A DNA stretch of 64,000 nucleotides from Meghimatium bilineatum (taxonomy: Eukaryota > Mollusca > Gastropoda > Stylommatophora > Philomycidae): contig CM067315.1 of NCBI GenBank assembly GCA_034231615.1, forward strand, positions 37,053,129 through 37,117,128, written 5' to 3'. The translations under genes were made by a program, and so were the position numbers. This document shows positions 56,085-64,000 of this stretch, one piece after another. The first letter of the stretch is position 1. The number at the start of each line of letters is the position of its first letter. The notes below the pieces were generated by a model that worked only from the letters and a program-made list of their open reading frames with translations, made no database searches and was not told the DNA's origin.

Positions 56085-56815
56085 AATTGAGCATCATTGT
56101 ATTCCAGCTTTCACAGAGTTGACCCGGGAACGTGATTCCGTACACCAGGTCGATATGATATCTACTGTTTCCTGGATGTTTTGGGACATCTTCTCCTTGT
56201 GGGAGTTGTCTTGTAGGTAAGAATGTTATCAGCAAAAATCAACGTCCAGCCTTGTCCAAAGAGTTGAATATTGGCTAACTTTACTGCATAGATGGTGGAA
56301 AGCACATGTGATGTTGGACATAGATGGTGGACAGCACATGTGATGTTGGACATAGATGGTGGACAGCACATGTGATGGTGGACAGCACATGTGATGTTGG
56401 ACATAGATGGTGGACAGCACATGTGATGTGGGAGAGCCTTGTGGTAGTCCCGGGAATATTCGTGTATGGTCTAATTCCTACGCTCCCTAACGTAGTGTCA
56501 CGGTCCTCTCCAGTAGAGCAGCAGTAATCCAATTTACGATCCAGGGATTAACTTCACAGTTGTGCAGAGAGAGAAAGAGAGAGAGAGAGAGAGTTTTGAG
56601 AAGTCTACTTCATTATAAGCAACTTCTAAGTCTATTGCCAATGCAGCCGTCTCCTCTGACTGGAATCCCTCGTAAACATTATATACAATCGTAGCGATAT
56701 TATAACAAGTCCCGTTTCCTGGCCGATAGCTTCCAAGGGTATTAGGTAGGATGTGTTCAGTCTCCTTATGGTACGTTAAATTTCTGGCCACCATTCTGTT
56801 CAAATAACTTGCCAA
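56085..56815 (-). pseudogene. LINE RT fragment with an internal minisatellite
   Basis: Minus strand: LNRMVARNLTYHKETEHILP then GSYRPGNGTCYNIATIVYNV (56810-56690), ALAIDLEVAYNEVDF (RT block with the first Asp), after a short (GA)n tract the LPQGSP-equivalent followed by SHVLSTIY, then GWTLIFADNILTYKTT (56240-56200), the FADD box with the second Asp changed to Asn. The SHVLSTIY codons are amplified into a 32-bp repeat. Confidence 0.82.
56287..56430. repeat. Minisatellite, 32-bp unit, about 4.5 copies, inside LINE RT
   Basis: The unit CATAGATGGTGGACAGCACA then TGTGATGTTGGA; one copy is shortened. It corresponds on the minus strand to the codons after the PQGSP block. Confidence 0.92.
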
Positions 56816-57330
56816 ATACGTTTTTCAAGGGGATGATACGGAAACTGCTGATAAGTGGGATATTTGTCATATTTTTAGACTGGCTGAAAGTAGCTATGGA
56901 GCCAATCTTCTGGATTTACATCGTTCTGTATACTTGTATTGAACGCTTCTACAAAAGCATTTATACACACTTCATCAAGCTGCTGAATGGTGGTAATGCT
57001 GAACCCCATCTGAGCCAGGTGCAGGGCATTAAAGAAGAAGAAAGATGAAGTAAATGCTGACAGTAAGCAAATTAAAGAGCCAGAGATTTATTGCTTTTAT
57101 CTTTTGTTACTCTATTCTTATTTCCGATAGTCTCGTGTACACCACATAGTTCCATGTCATTCTGAGTTTATTGGTCCACGCGCGCATGCGTGTGTGAGTA
57201 TGTACGTGCGTGTCTCCCCCTATCTTGATAAAGACATTTTAGTCGAAACGTCCAATCGTTCTTTCTTGTTTTTATTCCTCAAAAAAAATATGTTATTTAA
57301 CCTCTTGTTTTTTTTTTAAATTTTATATGT
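56816..57330. other. Unassigned stretch with a Penelope-like end motif
   Basis: At 57223-57254, CTTGATAAAGACATTTTAGT then CGAAACGTC is a short hairpin flanked by conserved arms, like 24818-24850 (minus) and 33506-33532. Confidence 0.4.
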
Positions 57331-57331
57331 T

Positions 57332-57540
57332 TACCATATGTTCGGCTCTGTAGTTGCGAGGTACAAGGCACGCCTTTGGCAGCCAAGATATCGGGTTCAA
57401 ATCCCGTCACAGGTAACTCTGCAGCCGGACTATTCAGAAAGTAATGGCAAACTGATAACGTAACTAATTCCAGCAAAATAACTACAGCCACGAAATGCTA
57501 GATTGGTGGCTACATTCGAAATATGATATTCTAGCAATAT
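57332..57540 (+). repeat. SINE family 2, best copy (tRNA-like head)
   Basis: The head reads GGCTCTGTAGTTGCGAGGTA then AAGGCACGCC, with B box GGGTTCAAATCCCGTCACAG. The body is GGACTATTCAGAAAGTAATG, GCAAACTGATAACG, CAAAATAACTACAGCC and TGGCTACATTCGAAATATG. Confidence 0.78.
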
Positions 57541-57544
57541 TACC

Positions 57545-58040
57545 TTACTGTGCAGTTTCTACCGCAGTCTCCAACGTATAGCAATCAATTGATTTGTTTC
57601 TTGTACTGATGTTTTTACTGAATGATTTATACAATGAAAGTGCGGCGAACTTAGCACTTTGACCCCTGACTGACCTCACATGCATTTTGTTGAAAATTGT
57701 GCGGTTGCTGACCTGAACACTTTTGATTGAGGTCCACCTGTCACCGCACCACGCGGTCAGGATACCACTGAAGCCATCTTGTTTGTTATGATTCCGCGAA
57801 GGAAATTATTAATAATTATTAATCATGTTTCCGTTATTGTTCATTACTTTTGTGTTCCATTATTCTTGCCCACCCGCTCATATTGCCCTATTTTGTCATA
57901 CCCAAACTCTAGACCTTTTGCATTTGAAAACATCTGCACAGAATTAATTAGGTCTTCACTCGTTGCTTAAAAAATATTATTGTCGTGGTTTTTATTGGTC
58001 ACTATTTATATACTTAGAATCGGATGTCAAAAATAACCAA
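57545..58040. other. Non-coding stretch, nothing recognised
   Basis: No recognisable feature; ends in the (AT)n tract next to the hAT MITE. Confidence 0.35.
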
Positions 58041-58061
58041 GGCATATATATATATATATAT

Positions 58062-58497
58062 ATATAGGGCAGGGGTAGGGAACCTGTGGCTCACGAGCCA
58101 GATGTGGCTCTATTGATGGCTGCATCTGGCTCGCAGACAAATGTTCGTTTATTTAAAAAAAATGTTTCGTTAGACTCCTTTGATCTACATATTAATTGCA
58201 TTAATTACATAATATTTCATTCTACAAATGAGACAAAGTCTACTGCAGCTCAGCATCAGAAGTCGCATTAATGGTAAGAAATACTCATTATTGAATTAGC
58301 AACAGCATAACAATGTTATTAAAAAGAATTCAGAGACATAATTGTTGTACTTTTAGTGTTGAAATTACACAAAATGCACACATTTACTTGAATTTTTAGT
58401 TTTAAACATAATGTAAGGCTCTCACATAATTACTTTTCAAAATGTGTGGTGTCCATGGCTCTCTCAGACAAAATGGTTCCCGGCCCCTGATATAGGG
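58062..58497. mobile_element. Non-autonomous hAT element (MITE) with 8-bp target duplication
   Basis: The element at 58070-58489 (420 bp) has ends CAGGGGTAGGGAACC and the complement of GGTTCCCGGCCCCTG. It is flanked by perfect ATATAGGG copies (58062-58069, 58490-58497). Subterminal GTGGCTC repeats are typical of hAT. No coding region. Its ends differ from the 17864-20804 element, so another hAT must have moved it. Confidence 0.92.
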
Positions 58498-58589
58498 TCT
58501 ACGTATGATGTCCAGTATGTGCAGTATTTCTTCTGTGGTAAGCTATAATTATTAAAACAACCTTTACCGTTTTTGTTATTATTTCGTAT

Positions 58590-59645
58590 CATCATCATTA
58601 CGTGCCGTCTCCGCAACGAAGGTTGGTTGCAACGTATCTCCAACATCTCCTGTCTCTTGTCTTGGTGCTGCACTCTGCTAGACTGTAACCTGTCCATCGT
58701 GTGATGTTACTCTTCCACTTGTATCTCTGCCTACCTAATGCTCGCTTCCCTTTAACTTTACCCTCAAGTAAGGTCTTCAATAAGATGCAGGTCTTTTAAT
58801 GTGTCCAAAGTATTTTATTTGGCTGATCTGTATTTCTCTTAGTAGTTCTTTCTTCATATTAAATGTCTTTAGCACCTCTTTATTTGTTTTCTTCTCTTTC
58901 CATGATATTCTCCCTATTCTCTTCTATATACCCACATCTCAAAGACATAAATTTTGTCTTCTAATTGTTTATTTAGTGTCCATGTTTCTGAGCCATACAT
59001 TAATATAGAATAGATGTAGCATTTTATAATTTTCATTTTTAACTTGTTTGTAATTTGTTTAGATATGAATAATTTCCTCATGCCATTGAATGTACTTTTA
59101 ACCATTCCTATTCTCCTTTTAACTTCTGTTTCACATCTGCCATCATTTGTGACTATGTGTCCAAGATATTGATACTGTTTTACTTGTTGTAGTTTCTCTC
59201 CCTATATGTTTATGTTTACCTCATATTCTTCTATGTCTTTGCTGATTGTTTTTTGGATATTTATATCCAGTCCATATTCATTACTTGATTTATTGACTTG
59301 ATCTAGTAGTCTTTGTAGTTCATGTTTACTTATTGCCAAAAGAACAGTGTCATCTGCATATCTAAGGTTGATTATTATTTTCCCATTGATCTTGAGTCCT
59401 GGTATTTCTTCTATATTTTTGAAGATATTCTCTGTGTAGATATTAAATAGGCTTGGTGATAAAATGCATCCTTGTCTTACCCCTCTTCTTATTTCTATGT
59501 ATGGCGAGTAGCTGTTTTCACACCTTATTGGTGCATTTTGTTCCCAATATATATTTCTAATCAGTCTGATGTCTTTTCCATCTATGCCTATTTCTTGAAG
59601 ACATTTGAGTAATTTTTCATGTTGAACTCTGTCAAAGGCCTTGCT
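58590..59645 (-). pseudogene. LINE RT to 3' end, fairly well preserved
   Basis: Minus strand from 59645: KAFDRVQHEKLLKCLQEIGI, then RGVRQGCILSPSLFNIYTEN, the YADD box (INLRYADDTVLLA, about 59360), QYQYLGHIVTNDGRCETEVK, MVKSTFNGMRKLFISKQITN (59105), IYSILMYGSETWTLNKQLED, and a C-terminus with VKGKRALGRQRYKWKSN and DRRCWRYVATNLRCGDGT before the stop at 58598. The same family as 2520-3763. Only a few frameshifts. Confidence 0.88.
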
Positions 59646-59727
59646 TTCGTATTTCGTATAACAATCTTTGAATTATGTATTCTTGTGGAATTGTATCCAC
59701 TCTTCAGCATTCGTTAATGCTTTACGT

Positions 59728-60836
59728 ACCTGTCTAGCTTGGAGTAGTACTCTACTCACCTGTCTGGCTTGGAGTAGTGCTCTACTCACCTGTATAGCTT
59801 GGAGTAGTGCTCTACTCACCTGTCTGGCTTGGAGTAGTGCTCTACTCACCTGTCTGGCTTGGAGTAGTGCTCTACTCACCTGTCTGGCTTGGAGTAGTGC
59901 TCTACTCACCTGTCTGGCTTGGAGTAGTGCTCTACTCACCTGTCTGGCTTGGAGTAGTGCTCTACTCACCTGTCTAGCTTGGAGCAGTGCTCTACTCACC
60001 TGTCTAGCTTGGAGTAGTGCTCTACTCACCTGTCTAGCTTGGAGTAGTGCTCTACTCACCTGTCTATCTTGGAGTAGTGCTCTACTCACCTGTCTAGCTT
60101 GGAGTAGTGCTCTACTCACCTGTCTAGCTTGGAGTAGTGCTCTACTCACCTGTCTAGCTTGGAGTAGTGCTCTACTCACCTGTCTAGCTTGGAGTAGTGC
60201 TCGCTCTACTCACCTGTCTAGCTTGGAGTAGTGCTCGCTCTACTCACCTGTCTAGCGTGGAGTAGTGCTCTACTCACCTGTCTAGCTTGGAGTAGTGCTC
60301 TACTCACCTGTCTAGCTTGGAGTAGTGCTATACTCACCTGTCTAGCTTGCAGTAGTGCTCTACTCACCTGTCTAGCTTGGAGTAGTGCTATACTCACCTG
60401 TCTAGCTTGGAGTAGTGCTCGCTCTACTCACCTGTCTAGCTTGGAGTAGTGCTCGCTCTACTCACCTGTCTAGCTTGGAGTAGTGCTCTACTCACCTGTC
60501 TAGCTTGGAGTAGTTCTCTACTCACCTGTCTAGCTTGGAGTAGTGCTCTACTCACCTGTCTAGCTTGGAGTAGTGCTCTACTCACCTGTCTAGCTTGGAG
60601 TAGTGCTCTACTCACCTGTCTAGCTTGGAGTAGTGCTCTACTCACCTGTCTAGCTTGGAGTAGTGCTCGCTCTACTCACCTGTCTAGCTTGGAGTAGTGC
60701 TCTACTCACCTGTCTAGCTTGGAGTAGTGCTCTACTCACCTGTCTAGCTTGGAGTAGTGCTCTACTCACCTGTCTAGCTTGGAGTAGTGCTCTACTCACC
60801 TGTCTAGCTTGGAGTAGTGCTCTACTCACCTGTCTA
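59728..60836. repeat. Minisatellite, 30-bp unit, about 36 copies, splice-donor-like
   Basis: The + strand unit is ACCTGTCTAGCTTGGAGTAG then TGCTCTACTC; five units have an extra 6 bp (CGCTCT). On the minus strand every unit contains CAGGTGAGT, a near-perfect 5' splice site consensus, and AGTAG-AGCA-CTACT, a 5-bp stem hairpin. Uniform units imply recent expansion. Open frames on both strands follow from the unit length. Confidence 0.96.
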
Positions 60837-60904
60837 GTCTGTTTGCCTCTGTCGGTGATGAATTCATCACTTTCACTTATATATATATACAGTTACACAA
60901 GTAT

Positions 60905-61215
60905 CATCAGGGACCGTGCCGACAGGCGATCATGAATCTCCACAACACACTATTTCCAGTATCATTTATCAGAATCGTTGTGGACTCTGTGACATGCCAC
61001 AACGTCTGACTATATAATATTTTTTCACGTTGTATTCCTCGATCTCTCTTACCTTCTATATCGCCCGTTGTAACTATGTTCGCGTATACAAAAAATAAAC
61101 ATCGCTTTTTGTTTATATTAAGTAACCCTCGTCTCGCAGTTCACTCTCCCTGCTCGTCCTCGTTGATTTTAATAGCTGGCCATGATATGCTCATTGTTCT
61201 TGTATAGAACCCCCA
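60905..61215 (-). pseudogene. LINE C-terminal tail fragment
   Basis: The + strand shows the reverse of a LINE ending (CATCAGGGACCGTGCCGACA then GGCGATCATGAATCTCCAC), and upstream on the minus strand an RFYTRTMSISWPAIK-like block. Same tail type as 12077 and 53570. Confidence 0.6.
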
Positions 61216-61324
61216 TCGATGTTGCCACACATTTTCCACTATTTATTGTCCAAAACTCGAGTTCATATGTTATAATCGTGTTATTTAGCTCTGATAGGGA
61301 CCAAACCTGAAATAAAGGAATGAC

Positions 61325-61495
61325 GAAAACGGATGTGCTGGACCTCGGACGTCCTGACCACAAGTGGCCAACCGGGGTGCAAATAATCACAGTTCTACTG
61401 TGGAACTTGCAGCACAACGTACTTCACGCTCCCCGGCGGATATCACACGAAATATTCGTTGTGGTTATTTGAGAGCGAACGCTGAAGAAGAAGAA
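61325..61495 (+). repeat. SINE variant B-like copy with GAA tail
   Basis: CGGATGTGCTGGACCTCGGA, GCAGCACAACGTACTTCACG, CTCCCCGGCGGATATCACAC, then GAGAGCGAACGCTGAAGAAG with (GAA)n. It combines the variant-B middle with the GAA tail of the main family. Confidence 0.7.
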
Positions 61496-61663
61496 GATTT
61501 CGCTCTGATTAACTCTCTTCCTCGCTTCTATTCTACCTATTATCTTGTCTCTGCGTTTGTAGTCAAGTGAAACAGGATTGAATGCCGATCGGTTTCCGGA
61601 CTATGGCACGTTTTATCACTTGATATGAACTAATATTGTGACGCATCAGAACGTTGGTTACTA

Positions 61664-61976
61664 ATTCAATACATTTTATCGCCCGTGTATTGCCGGGGCC
61701 CGAAAGGGGAGCAAAGAATATCAACACTGTTTACCTTCCACGCACGTCGTAAAAGGCGACTAAGGAGGTTATGGGATGGAGTTGGCTGTACCATCCCATA
61801 TAGGGGCAGTGACACAAAGTCATGCTGAAGTCGGATGTGTCAGGCCGAAAGGCGCAGTTATAGCAGTAATGCTGTAAACCATGACACAACTCATTCCGTT
61901 CTCCGGACTACATCCTGCTAATCTGCAGGAGTTTGAGAACGAACGCAGAAGAAGAAGAAGATTCAATCCATTTTAT
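61664..61976 (+). mobile_element. GAA-tailed SINE, full-length copy with 16-bp target duplication
   Basis: The element at 61680-61960 is flanked by ATTCAATACATTTTAT (61664-61679) and ATTCAATCCATTTTAT (61961-61976), 15 of 16 matching. It starts CGCCCGTGTATTGCCGGGGC and ends GCAGAAGAAGAAGAAG. Confidence 0.9.
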
Positions 61977-62104
61977 TTTTGGACTACCTCTGCCGCTTGT
62001 TTCCATTTTCATGTTGTATCTTCTTGCATCTGGTCAACATTGATCCATTCTCATTAAGTGTTCGAATCATTTCAGTCTCAGTTTTTCAGTATATTGATAA
62101 TTAT

Positions 62105-62400
62105 GTATCGAACATATTGAGAGACAGCAAGTAAAATAGTTCGGTCACCTTATGAGAATGAAGTCAAACCACATACCAATAAGAACATATAACAAAAGAA
62201 TATCCGTGCGTAAAGACAAAGATAGACCAAGAAAATGATGGATAGAAAACATCAATATAACATTGATCAAAGATGAACTAAATGCAACCTCGGCGACACA
62301 TCTGGCCTTGGAATAACAGCTTCAGCTCCCACCCCTATGGTTAACGGCAAGTGTGAACCATCATTCACCTGGGGATAGAAAATAGACAATAGGTAAACCT
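62105..62400 (+). pseudogene. LINE C-terminal tail fragment (third tail type)
   Basis: Reads IEHIERQQVK, FGHLMRMKSNHIPIRTYNKR, then a DRPRKWIENINITLIKDELN-like block and ATHLALE, with the non-coding end AACGGCAAGTGTGAA and GGGGATAGAAAATAG. Confidence 0.75.
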
Positions 62401-62439
62401 GTGTTCTACGTAAGCACTATTTCTGTTACAACAGTACTG

Positions 62440-62993
62440 TAGCTACACATAACACCGAACTGAATGAATTAAGGGCAGTTCTAGTTCAGTTGTACAATAA
62501 TTTCCAAAGAGTAGTGATCCAGTGGATACCATCACACTGTAACATTGAAGGGAATGAAGTTGCAGATAGACTGACTAAAGAAGGAGGGAATTTACCTCAA
62601 GAAGACTATCTGGTCAGTTATGAAGAAGTGAAGACCATCATTAAAGGCAACTATAACAAAAAGTGGAAAGAAGACCACACCAAATATAATGCAGATGATG
62701 GGTATTACCAACTATCCAGAAGAGACCAGGTTATCGTGCTGCGCCTCAGAACTGGTCACAACAAAATAAGACATCACCTGTACACCAAATTCAAAATAGG
62801 TATACCTGTGTTTTGCCATTGCAGCCTTGCGAATATGACAGCAGAACATATCTTACAAGAATGGCCCCAGTATGCAGACCTGAGAAACAAGACATGGCCC
62901 ACCCCAATCAGCATCGAAGAGAAACTGTATGGCACAGTGGAAACTCTAAAACAGACATCAGCCTATACCATAGATTCCGGAGTCCAAACCTGA
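62440..62993 (+). pseudogene. LINE RNase H domain and C-terminal Cys/His tail, open frame
   Basis: An uninterrupted frame runs from about 62440 to a stop at 62991. It reads NTELNELRAVLVQLYNNFQR, VVIQWIPSHCNIEGNEVADR (RNase H His and Asp), LTKEGG, RLRTGHNKIRHHLYTKFKI, then a Cys/His pattern: C-x-C (FCHCSL) with TAEHILQEWPQYADLRNKTW; the usual second-half Cys is Trp. RNase H would remove RNA from the hybrid in LINE replication. The N-terminal catalytic Asp and Glu blocks are missing, so it is a fragment. Confidence 0.85.
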
Positions 62994-63162
62994 CAGAAAG
63001 ATGTCTTTATAATAGAATCCAGAGTCCAAACCTGACTGAGTGATGTTCGCCAAAGTAGAAATCGCAAAATTCCACATAAGATTTAAGAACAAATATTTGC
63101 TTGTAATTTTTTAGGAAAGGAACAACAGCATATACAAAGATAAAGGAGTGGAGTTGGGAGTT

Positions 63163-63186
63163 CAAACCCCCCCCCCCCCCCCCCCC
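63163..63186. repeat. Poly-C tract
   Basis: About 22 consecutive C. Confidence 0.9.
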
Positions 63187-63228
63187 GCAGTAAATTTGAA
63201 AATGACATTTAGTATTACCTCTATATAT

Positions 63229-63432
63229 AGGCCAAACGCTGTATAAACCCACTCCATTAAATAAAAAGAACTAAGCCAACGCTGAGTAAACCCACTCCCA
63301 TTTGGTATTAGGAACTAAGCCAAACGCTGAGTAAACCCACTCCCATGTGGTATTAGGAACTAAGTCAAACACTGAGTAAACACACTCCCATTTGGTATTA
63401 GGAACTAAGCCAAATGCTGAGTAAACCCACTA
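63229..63432. repeat. Minisatellite, about 60-bp unit, 3-4 copies
   Basis: AACCCACTCCCATTTGGTAT then TAGGAACTAAGCCAAACGCT and GAGTAA recurs with few changes. Confidence 0.88.
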
Positions 63433-63548
63433 CCCTTTAACAATTTTTTTGCAAATAAAATAATAAAACATCTAATAAAAAAGATGGAATCTTAGTGTAA
63501 ATAGACGAAGGGCCCCCCCCCGCCCCCACTGAATATGTATTTACTGAT

Positions 63549-63587
63549 CTGTGTGTGTGTGTGTGTGCGTGCGTGCGTGTGTGTGTT
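63549..63587. repeat. (GT)n microsatellite
   Basis: GT repeats with GC interruptions. Confidence 0.9.
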
Positions 63588-63589
63588 GT

Positions 63590-63765
63590 AACAACTAGCA
63601 GTTGAAGAACAAGAGCGGTAGGGGAAGACCAAGAAAGAAGATACTTGACAACTTAGCTGTGTGGCATGAGAGAACATCGGTACCGGGAATGATTGACATC
63701 ACACGAAATAGAAGACTGTGGAAAAACATGATAACGAACGCCACACGTCATGAGCCATAAGAAGA
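63590..63765 (+). pseudogene. LINE C-terminal tail fragment
   Basis: Reads LKNKSGRGRPRKKILDNLAV, WHERTSVPGMIDITRNRRLW and KNMITNATRHEP before a stop. The GRGRPR and R-x-x-W-x-x-MI-x-NA-x-RH pattern is the usual end of a LINE ORF2. Confidence 0.75.
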
Positions 63766-63799
63766 ATTATTAGCACTTTACTTTTCTGGGCCTATTTTT

Positions 63800-64000
63800 T
63801 TTGGTCTTCGAAACTCAGGTCTTTTCAAAATGTAGATTGGTAACGCTCTTGTAGGTGACGTCAGGTTTGTAATCACGGTGATAGCTGATTGGTACATCCG
63901 GTTGTTGCATGTTAGCACCTTCCTTGGCGAGTTGATCAGCTCTCTCATTTCCTGCTATTCCACAGTGTGATGGAATCCATTGCAGTATAACTCTACACCT
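63800..64000 (-). pseudogene. LINE RNase H domain C-terminal part (runs off the window)
   Basis: The minus strand from the right edge: CRVILQWIPSHCGIAGNERA, DQLAKEGANMQQPD, then SYHRDYKPDVTYK. The WIPSHCGIAGNERAD block carries the conserved His and Asp. The frame is open as far as seen; the rest lies beyond base 64000. Confidence 0.85.

Noticed and set aside
57297-57491. True tRNA gene near the B box at 57412
   Set aside because: The acceptor stem does not close and the downstream body is shared by other SINE copies, so it is a SINE head.
59668-60697. Long open frames on both strands (LTCLAWSSAL-type repeats)
   Set aside because: By-product of a 30-bp tandem unit divisible by three; both strands open at once is not gene-like.

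Overview
This window is eukaryotic and metazoan. It has long AT-rich introns with GT..AG borders, a dense load of LINE, SINE, Penelope and DNA-transposon remnants, and about twenty minisatellites. One host gene can be recognised: SASS6 (SAS-6), the centriolar cartwheel protein. Twelve exons on the + strand run from 4647 to the stop at 30958. The repeat style resembles gastropod molluscs, but that is an impression from memory and not a proof. The first exons of SASS6, coding for most of the N-terminal head domain, were not found and probably lie before base 1.

Layout. 1-4646: 5' flank or upstream intron of SASS6, with a LINE copy interrupted by a SINE. 4647-30958: SASS6. Its introns hold a Tc1-like transposase relic (about 6990-8740), a pogo/Tigger-like relic (16085-16960), a nearly complete hAT element with an 8-bp target duplication (17864-20804) nested in a LINE 3' end, a Penelope GIY-YIG gene (25036-25779), a LINE RNase H split by a MITE, several SINE families and several minisatellites. 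30959-42430: 3' UTR, LINE 3' ends, a tRNA-derived SINE, a MITE, a long LINE endonuclease/RT copy with two minisatellites inside its coding sequence (34090-36312), and a 1.6-kb two-unit minisatellite (39639-41227). 42430-56000: gene-poor, with LINE tails, minisatellites and unassigned islands. 56000-64000: LINE RT copies on both strands, a hAT MITE, a 1.1-kb 30-bp minisatellite, and RNase H domains from LINEs.

The mobile elements show how such DNA grows. Elements insert into one another (SINE in LINE, hAT in LINE, MITE in RNase H), and at least three short stretches of LINE coding sequence have been amplified into minisatellites. The best candidates for something undescribed are three: a GAA-tailed SINE family without a visible pol III head but with 10-16 bp target duplications and interchangeable central modules; the LINE-born minisatellites; and a 36-unit array whose every unit carries a consensus 5' splice site on the minus strand. 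All readings are by eye, so exon borders are good to the base only where a splice site is quoted.
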